Below are positions 15,713-21,347 of a DNA stretch of 21,347 bases, piece after piece. The DNA comes from Dechloromonas sp. (GTDB lineage Bacteria > Pseudomonadota > Gammaproteobacteria > Burkholderiales > Rhodocyclaceae): assembly GCA_017302355.1 (NCBI GenBank), contig JAFLDQ010000049.1:1-21347 (forward strand), read 5' to 3'. Both the position numbers and the translations under genes were made by a program. Position 1 is the stretch's first letter, and each line of letters opens with the position of its first letter. The notes beneath the pieces were generated by a model that worked only from the letters and a program-made list of their open reading frames with translations, was not told the DNA's origin and did no database searches.

Positions 15713-16852
15713 ATGTTCCGCATCTCGCAGTACCTGCAGGAAATCGCCGCGCCGACGTCGCTCGGCCCCAAGCGCAATCCGCCCGGCCCGGTGGTCATCT
15801 GGAACCTGATCCGCCGTTGCAACCTGACCTGCAAGCACTGCTATTCGATCTCCGCCGACACCAACTTCCCCGGCGAACTGAGCACGGAGCAGGTCTATGC
15901 GGTGATGGACGACCTCAAGGGATTCCGGGTGCCGGTGCTGATCCTGTCCGGCGGCGAGCCGCTGCTGCGGCCGGACATCTACGACATCGCCAAACGCGCC
16001 AAGACGATGGGTTTCTACGTCGGCCTGTCGTCGAACGGGACGCTGATCGACGAAGACAATATCGACAAGATCGCCGAGTGTGATTTCAACTACGTCGGCG
16101 TCTCGCTCGACGGGTTGGGTGCGACGCACGACCGGTTTCGCCGGCTCGACGGCGCCTTCGAAGCGTCGTTGAAGGGCATCCGCCTGTGCCGCGACCTCGG
16201 CCTGAAGATCGGCGTCCGCTTCACGATGACGCAGGACAACGCGCACGATCTGCCCGGCCTGCTCAAGCTGGTCGAGGACGAGGGCATCGACCGCTTCTAT
16301 TTTTCGCACCTGAATTACGCCGGGCGCGGCAACAAGAACCGCAAGGACGATGCGCAATACCAGCTGACCCGGCAGGCCATGGACCTGTTGTTCGACACCT
16401 GCTGGGAGTACAACCAGCGCGGGCTGGAGAAGGAATTCACCACCGGCAACAACGATGCCGACGGCGTCTATTTCCTGCACTGGGTGCGTCGGCGTTTTCC
16501 GGAGAGCGCGGCGCATGTCGAGGCCAAGCTGCGCCAGTGGGGTGGCAATTCGTCGGGCGTCAACGTCGCCAATATCGACAACCTCGGCAACGTGCATCCC
16601 GACACCATGTGGTGGCACTACACGCTGGGCAATGTCAAGGAGCGGCCGTTCTCGCAGATCTGGCCGGATGTTGCCGATCCGCTGATGGCCGGCCTCAAGG
16701 CCTACCCGCGGGCGGTCAAGGGGCGTTGCGGCGAATGCGCCTACCTGCGGATCTGCAACGGCAATACCCGCGTCCGCGCGCAGCAGATGACCGGCGACGC
16801 CTGGGCCGAGGATCCGGGCTGCTACCTGACCGACGAGGAAATCGGGCTATGA
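15713..16852 (+). CDS. nirJ: Heme d1 biosynthesis radical SAM protein NirJ
   Basis: Cytosolic radical SAM enzyme that removes two propionate side chains from a siroheme-derived precursor on the way to heme d1, the cofactor of cytochrome cd1 nitrite reductase. The 379 residues have the expected length. The 4Fe-4S/SAM motif is CNLTCKHC (Cys36, Cys40, Cys43), followed by SGGEPLL and SSNGTL. A second cluster is suggested by Cys339, Cys342, Cys348 and Cys370 near the C-terminus (RCGECAYLRICNGNTR). The ATG at 15713 follows an AAGGA site at 15703-15707. It overlaps nirN by four bases (ATGA). An FNR/DNR-type promoter lies upstream. Other heme d1 genes (nirF, nirD, nirL, nirG, nirH, nirE) and nirS are not in the window and must be elsewhere if the pathway works. 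Confidence 0.95.
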   Translation: MFRISQYLQEIAAPTSLGPKRNPPGPVVIWNLIRRCNLTCKHCYSISADTNFPGELSTEQVYAVMDDLKGFRVPVLILSGGEPLLRPDIYDIAKRAKTMGFYVGLSSNGTLIDEDNIDKIAECDFNYVGVSLDGLGATHDRFRRLDGAFEASLKGIRLCRDLGLKIGVRFTMTQDNAHDLPGLLKLVEDEGIDRFYFSHLNYAGRGNKNRKDDAQYQLTRQAMDLLFDTCWEYNQRGLEKEFTTGNNDADGVYFLHWVRRRFPESAAHVEAKLRQWGGNSSGVNVANIDNLGNVHPDTMWWHYTLGNVKERPFSQIWPDVADPLMAGLKAYPRAVKGRCGECAYLRICNGNTRVRAQQMTGDAWAEDPGCYLTDEEIGL

Positions 16853-18438
16853 ACTGGAGAATCGCGATCCCGGCCGGCTTTGCCGTCTGGTTTCTGTTCG
16901 GTATGGCGCACTTGGCCGAGGCCGCCGATGCGCCGGCGGCCTACAGGCAGCACTGCGCTTCCTGCCACGGCGCCGACCGCCTGGGCGGCATCGGCCCGGC
17001 GCTAATTCCGGAAAACCTGGCCCGCCTGCGCAAGGCGGAAGCCGAGAAGGTCATCCGCGAAGGGCGTCCGGCGACGCAGATGCTGGGTTTCGGCCAACAG
17101 CTGAACAACGAGGAAATCAAGGCGCTGGTCGAGTATGCCTACGCGCCGATCACGCCGATGCCGGTCTGGGGCGAGAAGGAAATCACCGCCTCGCGCATCG
17201 TCAACCACGCGCCGGGCAGCCTGCCGGACAAGCCGCAATTCAGCGCCGATCCGCTCAACCTGTTCATCGTCGTCGAAAGCGGCGACCACCACGTGTCCAT
17301 CCTCGACGGCGACAAGCTGGAGCCGATCCACCGCTTCCCGTCGCGCTTCGCCCTGCACGGCGGGCCGAAATTCACGCCGGACGGGCGCTACGTCTTTTTC
17401 GCCTCACGCGACGGCTGGGTCACCAAGTTCGACCTGTGGAATCTCAAGGTCGTCGCCGAGGTGCGCGCCGGCATCAACACGCGCAACGCGGCGGTGTCCG
17501 GCGACGGCAAGTGGGTGGCGGTGGCCAATTACCTGCCGCACAGCCTGGTCATCCTCGACGCCGACCTCAACCTGAAGAAAATCCTGCCGGTGGCCGACAA
17601 GGACGGCAAGGTGACCTCGCGCGTTTCCGCCGTCTACGACGCCTCGCCGCGCCAGAGCTTCGTCGCCGCGCTCAAGGACGTCAAGGAGGTGTGGGAGGTT
17701 TCGTACAACCCGAAGGCCGACGACATTCCGGCCGGCATGATCCACGACTTCAAGTACAAGGAGGGCGCCTTCGTATCCGGCTTCCTCAATCCGCAGCGCA
17801 GCCAGCTCGACGATTACCTCGACGACTTCTACTTCACCCAGGGTTACGACGAGGTGATGGGCGCCTCGCGCAACGATGCGAAGAGCGCAGTCAGCGGCCA
17901 AGTGGTCAACCTCGATGTGCGCAAGAAGATCGCCGACCTCGAACTGCCCGGCATGCCGCACCTCGGCTCCGGCATCAGCTGGAAATGGAAGGACGCCAGC
18001 GGCCGGGAGCGCACGGTGATGGCGACGCCCAACCTCAACGAGGGCGTCATCAGCATCATCGACATGCAGACCTGGAAGACCATCAAGCAGATCCCCACCC
18101 GCGGCCCGGGCTTCTTCATGCGCAGCCACGAGAACAGCCGCTATGCGTGGACCGATTCGATGATGAGCAAGGAGTTCAAGGACACCATGCAGATCATCGA
18201 CAAGGACAAGCTGGAAATCGTCGCCGAACTGAAACCCGAGCCGGGCAAGACCTTCGCCCACGTCGAGTTCACCAGGGACGGCAAGTACGTGCTGGCCAGC
18301 CTGTGGGAAATGGACGGCGCACTGATCGTCTACGACGCCGCGACGCTCAAGGAAGTGAAGCGCCTGCCGATGAAGAAGCCGGTCGGCAAGTACAACGTGT
18401 GGAACAAGATCAGCAAGTCGGAAGGGACGAGCCACTGA
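16849..18438 (+). CDS. nirN: Periplasmic cytochrome c / d1-propeller protein NirN
   Basis: NirN is the periplasmic dihydro-heme d1 dehydrogenase that completes heme d1 and helps deliver it to nitrite reductase NirS. The 529-residue product has a signal peptide (1-25, ending LAEAA), a c-type heme site CASCHG (Cys36, Cys39, His40) in a small cytochrome domain to about residue 105, and then a beta-propeller d1-binding domain with repeated blades (for example VSILDGDKLEPIHRF, VTKFDLWNLKVVAEV, VVNLDVRKKIADLEL, VISIIDMQTWKTIKQ). Its cytochrome domain joins the propeller in the NirN manner, and the pairing with nirJ fits NirN rather than the paralogous nitrite reductase NirS. The ATG at 16849 overlaps the nirJ stop; the open frame runs further upstream inside nirJ but that part is shadow. 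It ends the two-gene operon. Confidence 0.93.
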   Translation: MNWRIAIPAGFAVWFLFGMAHLAEAADAPAAYRQHCASCHGADRLGGIGPALIPENLARLRKAEAEKVIREGRPATQMLGFGQQLNNEEIKALVEYAYAPITPMPVWGEKEITASRIVNHAPGSLPDKPQFSADPLNLFIVVESGDHHVSILDGDKLEPIHRFPSRFALHGGPKFTPDGRYVFFASRDGWVTKFDLWNLKVVAEVRAGINTRNAAVSGDGKWVAVANYLPHSLVILDADLNLKKILPVADKDGKVTSRVSAVYDASPRQSFVAALKDVKEVWEVSYNPKADDIPAGMIHDFKYKEGAFVSGFLNPQRSQLDDYLDDFYFTQGYDEVMGASRNDAKSAVSGQVVNLDVRKKIADLELPGMPHLGSGISWKWKDASGRERTVMATPNLNEGVISIIDMQTWKTIKQIPTRGPGFFMRSHENSRYAWTDSMMSKEFKDTMQIIDKDKLEIVAELKPEPGKTFAHVEFTRDGKYVLASLWEMDGALIVYDAATLKEVKRLPMKKPVGKYNVWNKISKSEGTSH

Positions 18439-18744
18439 GCCAGGTCGGGCGGATTTCGGGCGAAATTTCCGGTTGACCGCGGCAGCGTCGTAGCTGGGCT
18501 GTTTGTCGGCCAGGGCGACCGGCGAAGCGGTGTCCGGCAGGATCAGGTCGATGGCGGGATGCCGCCGGGCTGCTGGGCAGCAATGCGCCAAGGTACTGCA
18601 CTGGGTGGACCGCGCGGGTTTTGGTCGGGCTGCCACGGGCTGGATCTCCAGGGGCGCCCGATCCAGCGGATGACGTCTGCCGGATGGCGGAAATCGGAAG
18701 CGGTCTGCGCCCGTCAACATCGCCGGCACCTTGAGGAGAAGTCG
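18439..18744 (+). other. Intergenic region without a supported gene
   Basis: About 306 GC-rich bases between nirN and the small membrane protein. No clear terminator with a T run follows nirN. Open frames exist on both strands, as expected from the GC bias, but none has a recognisable product or ribosome site. A GAGGAG site at its right end (18733-18738) serves the next gene. Confidence 0.5.
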
Positions 18745-18945
18745 ATGGAACTTGGTTTGCCTGCCAGCCTCGACCTGCGCGCGGTCTTGTTGGCTTTGGT
18801 CATGCTCGGGGCCGTCGTTTCGGCGCTGGTCTTCTTTCTCCGGCAGAATCGCCAGGATCGTGACGTCCTCGACGAAGAGATCGAGTCGGCGAGGACGGAA
18901 GACGAGGAATCAACCGATGATGACCAGTCGGCGGGGCGTCCCTGA
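18745..18945 (+). CDS. Small single-span membrane protein, unknown function
   Basis: A 66-residue protein starting at ATG 18745 behind a GAGGAG site (18733-18738). Residues about 11-33 (LRAVLLALVMLGAVVSALVFFLR) form one membrane helix; the remainder is soluble, first mixed and then very acidic (DEEIESARTEDEESTDDD). The N-terminus is probably outside and the charged tail in the cytoplasm. I do not recognise a family. It lies downstream of nirN in the same direction but 306 bases away, and converges on the IclR-type gene 28 bases further. The good ribosome site and the abrupt switch from hydrophobic to charged sequence support a real gene; its job is unknown. Codon use matches the GC-rich host. 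Confidence 0.65.
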   Translation: MELGLPASLDLRAVLLALVMLGAVVSALVFFLRQNRQDRDVLDEEIESARTEDEESTDDDQSAGRP

Positions 18946-18973
18946 TGCGACGAACCGGGTAGTGGCTTCTCCC

Positions 18974-19774
18974 TCAGCCTTCGGGGTGTTGGAACCCCAG
19001 TTTTCGTGACAGGTTGCTTGCCGCCGCCCGCATGGCTCTGGCCACGCGGCTGTCCCACTCGACGCTGAACTCGCCTACCGTGCCAAGCGATGTGATCGCG
19101 GCGACCATCATGCCCGAGTGATCGAAGACCGGCGCGCTGAAGCCGTTGATTCCCGGGGTCAGGCTGCCTGAAGCGCGGGAGATGCCGTGGCGGCGTATTT
19201 CCGTGAGTGTCTTTTCGAGTTGGCGGCGCGCGGTCGTGATGGCGATCTTGCCGGCTTCCGAGATTTCGCGAAGTTCCTGATCCAGCATCTGCTTCAGAAA
19301 CGGCGAGCGGAAGAAGGCGGCAAACGCCTGCCCGGTTGCCGACCTGCAGAGGGGCAGTACGGTACCCGCCCGCAGGGCGATCGTGATCGGGGCGCCCGAG
19401 TCGACGATGCGGACGATCGTCGCGCCGCGATTGCCCCACACCGCAAGCGCTACGGTTTCCTGAATCTCCTCGCACAGGTCTTCGAGAATGGGGCCGGCAA
19501 GGCGGACGGGGTCGAGTCGCCCGAGAGCGGACAGGCCAACCTCCAGTGCATGGCTGCCCAGAAGGTAGCGTCCGCTGCTGCTGTCCTGTTCGATCATCCC
19601 GGTACGCATGAAGCTGACCATGTAACGATGCGCCTTGGCGGCAGGCATCCCGGCGCCTCTAGCGATGTCGCGCAACATCATCGGCCGGCCATTGCTGGCA
19701 AGCACGTCGATGAGGCGAAAACCCACCTCGATCGACTGTATGCCCTGCCGATCGCTGGCCACTCTGGTAACCAT
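18974..19774 (-). CDS. IclR-family transcriptional regulator
   Basis: A 266-residue DNA-binding regulator. Residues about 8-70 form the winged helix-turn-helix (IQSIEVGFRLIDVLASNGRPMMLRDIARGAGMPAAKAHRYMVSF in outline), followed by the IclR effector-binding domain (AGPILEDLCEEIQETVALAVWG through SGSLTPGINGFSAPVFDHSG to AAITSLG). Regulators of this family usually control catabolic genes and bind small aromatic or acyl ligands; nothing here reveals the ligand. The ATG at 19774 gives the usual family length; an ATG at 19801 would add nine residues, and the open frame beyond that is shadow of the divergent ParA gene. Its promoter shares the roughly 95-base gap with the ParA gene, so it may regulate itself or its neighbour. 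No catabolic operon lies next to it. Confidence 0.93.
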   Translation of the reverse strand: MVTRVASDRQGIQSIEVGFRLIDVLASNGRPMMLRDIARGAGMPAAKAHRYMVSFMRTGMIEQDSSSGRYLLGSHALEVGLSALGRLDPVRLAGPILEDLCEEIQETVALAVWGNRGATIVRIVDSGAPITIALRAGTVLPLCRSATGQAFAAFFRSPFLKQMLDQELREISEAGKIAITTARRQLEKTLTEIRRHGISRASGSLTPGINGFSAPVFDHSGMMVAAITSLGTVGEFSVEWDSRVARAMRAAASNLSRKLGFQHPEG

Positions 19775-19834
19775 GGAATGCCGTCCCGAGAAAAGCTCCA
19801 TTTTATGTGTATATGCCTGCCGTGCATCGACGAA

Positions 19835-19840
19835 TATAAT
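19835..19840 (+). promoter_or_regulatory. Probable -10 hexamer of the parA-like gene
   Basis: A perfect TATAAT, 28 bases before the preferred ATG. No convincing -35 lies 16-18 bases upstream, so the promoter may need an activator; the divergent IclR protein is the obvious candidate. Confidence 0.45.
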
Positions 19841-19868
19841 TCCCGCAGGAAACTCATCGGGGATGGAA

Positions 19869-20489
19869 ATGCGAGCTGTTCTGGTGGCAAATCCCAAGGG
19901 CGGGGCAGGGAAGACGACCATTGCGACCAATCTCTCAGGGTATTTCGCCAATCAGGGAAAGCGAGTCACGCTCTGCGATCTCGACCGGCAGCAGTCTTCC
20001 CTGCGCTGGATGGCGTTTCGCGATCCCGACATGGCTCCGGTTACCGGCTATTTCGCCGCCAATCAGATCGTCCTGAACCTGCCGCAAGAGGCGGACTGGG
20101 CTGTGCTCGATGCACCGGCAGGATTGCAGGGCTACAAGCTGTCCGATTACCTCCGCACGGTGAACAAGGTGCTGGTGCCGCTCGTGCCTTCGGTCTTCGA
20201 CATGGCGGCTACCGAAGATTTCCTCAACGCAATCCGCAGCGAAATGCGCGGCCGGCGCGGAAGCTTGGGCATTGTCGCGATGCGCGTCGATCCGCGCACG
20301 AAAGCCGCCGGCATGCTCGAGGAGTATCTGAAGCACTTCGACATACCGATCGTCGCCTACCTGCGGAGTACCCAGAACTATGTCAATGTCGCCGCCGCCG
20401 GACTCACCATCTTCGACCCTCCGCGTACTCGGCACAGGAGGGACATCGAGCAGTGGGAGGGGATGTTGAACTGGCTTGCAGCCGGCTAG
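19869..20489 (+). CDS. Orphan ParA-like ATPase
   Basis: A 206-residue ATPase of the ParA/MinD deviant-Walker group. The P-loop ANPKGGAGKTT begins near residue 7 and has the signature lysine (KGGxGKT). DLDRQQS follows, and WAVLDAPAG carries the Walker B aspartate. LVPLVPSVFDM is the typical next strand. The protein is short and has no DNA-binding N-terminus, as in single-gene ParA proteins that position protein cargo or plasmids. No parB or centromere repeat is visible nearby. I take the ATG at 19869, five bases after GGGGA; an ATG at 19863 would add two residues. The gene sits between a divergent IclR regulator and the rRNA operon, which looks like a chromosomal location. Its cargo is unknown. 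Confidence 0.88.
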   Translation: MRAVLVANPKGGAGKTTIATNLSGYFANQGKRVTLCDLDRQQSSLRWMAFRDPDMAPVTGYFAANQIVLNLPQEADWAVLDAPAGLQGYKLSDYLRTVNKVLVPLVPSVFDMAATEDFLNAIRSEMRGRRGSLGIVAMRVDPRTKAAGMLEEYLKHFDIPIVAYLRSTQNYVNVAAAGLTIFDPPRTRHRRDIEQWEGMLNWLAAG

Positions 20490-20523
20490 CCTGCCGGCCG
20501 GTCTCGGTATCGCGGAATAGTTG

Positions 20524-20552
20524 TTGACACCTGCTGGCCTGGTCGGGATAAT
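20524..20552 (+). promoter_or_regulatory. Strong sigma-70 promoter for tRNA-fMet
   Basis: TTGACA (20524-20529), a 17-base spacer and GATAAT (20547-20552), 16 bases before the tRNA. A GC-rich stretch (GCGCCCCTC) follows the -10, as in stringently controlled stable-RNA promoters. Confidence 0.85.
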
Positions 20553-20568
20553 GCGCCCCTCTGACGGA

Positions 20569-20645
<77 letters not shown>

Positions 20646-20650
20646 GCAAG

Positions 20651-20684
20651 CAAGACGCTTGGAAGATGCCAGGCGTTCTTGTTT
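20651..20684 (+). terminator. Probable terminator after tRNA-fMet
   Basis: CAAGACGCTTGG (20651-20662) pairs with CCAGGCGTTCTTG (20669-20681), with one bulge and one mismatch and a six-base loop, followed by a short TTT. It separates the tRNA unit from the rRNA promoter, although the weak T tract may allow read-through. Confidence 0.6.
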
Positions 20685-20736
20685 CCGGGAAGTTGGACGC
20701 GATGTCGGTCACTGCTGCAATCAAGCGTTTTTCTTC

Positions 20737-20765
20737 TTGACGCCTGTTTGTTGGTAGTGGATAAT
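20737..20765 (+). promoter_or_regulatory. rRNA operon promoter
   Basis: TTGACG (20737-20742), a 17-base spacer and GATAAT (20760-20765), about 195 bases before 16S rRNA. A run of T and C upstream (CGTTTTTCTTC) may act as an UP-like element. Confidence 0.82.
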
Positions 20766-20810
20766 TCCGCTTCTTTGCTGCGGGCGCCTGTTTTTTGGGT
20801 GGTGCGGTAT

Positions 20811-20822
20811 GGATCTTTAACA
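20811..20822 (+). promoter_or_regulatory. boxA-like antitermination element in the rRNA leader
   Basis: GGATCTTTAACA followed by ATTTGG resembles the TGCTCTTTAACA boxA of proteobacterial rRNA leaders, which recruits NusB/NusE for antitermination. It lies about 45 bases after the predicted rRNA promoter. Confidence 0.65.
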
Positions 20823-20959
20823 ATTTGGACAACCGATAGGTGTGGGTGTCTTGATGCGAGCAACGCGAGTTGCGAGAAGTATTGAGGCAATCACACGGAT
20901 GGAGAGATCCATCGAGGTAGAGAGAAACTATCGTCAGTGGATTGTGAGTTTGCTGGATT

Positions 20960-21347
<388 letters not shown>

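Noticed and set aside
16186..16848. In-frame upstream extension of nirN
   Set aside because: It lies inside nirJ. The signal peptide begins exactly at the ATG at 16849, which overlaps the nirJ stop.
16849..18438. Cytochrome cd1 nitrite reductase NirS
   Set aside because: The short N-terminal cytochrome, overall length and coupling to nirJ fit NirN; the typical NirS N-terminal region is absent.
17404..18729. A 441-codon minus-strand frame over nirN
   Set aside because: It is antisense to a well supported nirN, low in recognisable motifs, and has no ribosome site.

Overview
The window most likely comes from a betaproteobacterium of the Rhodocyclales. The partial 16S rRNA at the right end has betaproteobacterial signatures and resembles the Dechloromonas / Accumulibacter / Propionivibrio group; this is a reading by eye, not an alignment. 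The gene content fits: tandem cyanophycin synthetases with the DUF1854/ABC pair that accompanies them, and heme d1 (denitrification) genes. Most of the DNA is GC-rich. About 3600-7830 is clearly more AT-rich, with different codon use, and looks acquired.

Layout. (1) 1-2980: metK, closed by a strong terminator and facing a leftward exported metallo-beta-lactamase-fold hydrolase and a small leftward cupin. (2) 2980-3600: an in-frame chimeric ORF whose first ~60 residues look like the membrane-anchored start of a sensor protein and whose last ~120 residues are the C-terminus of sulfate adenylyltransferase subunit 1 (CysN), followed by a terminator. It marks either a real recombination scar or an assembly join. 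(3) 3600-7830: the AT-rich island with a leftward three-gene operon: a large protein with Sel1 repeats, a PIN nuclease-like domain, a protein kinase-like domain and a zinc ribbon; a TerY-like von Willebrand A protein; and a PP2C phosphatase. This is a TerY-P-type kinase/vWA/phosphatase triad with an unusual effector-like fusion, and it is the best candidate for a poorly described system here. (4) 7840-15588: a leftward cyanophycin locus (ABC transporter, DUF1854 protein, two tandem cphA genes). (5) 15645-18438: rightward nirJ and nirN, which overlap by four bases. (6) 18439-20489: a 66-residue membrane protein, an IclR-family regulator and an orphan ParA-like ATPase. (7) 20524-21347: initiator tRNA-fMet with its own promoter and a probable terminator, then the rRNA promoter, leader and the first ~390 bases of 16S rRNA.

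How the genes may work together. An FNR/DNR-type palindrome (TTGAC-N4-GTCAA) precedes nirJ at class-II spacing to a -10-like hexamer. A near-identical palindrome precedes the cphA pair, exactly 22 bases from a GATAAT hexamer. This suggests that cyanophycin synthesis and heme d1 assembly share a low-oxygen or nitrogen-oxide signal. The island operon has no visible functional link to its neighbours and is most simply read as a phosphorylation-controlled defence or stress module inserted between housekeeping genes and the cyanophycin locus.
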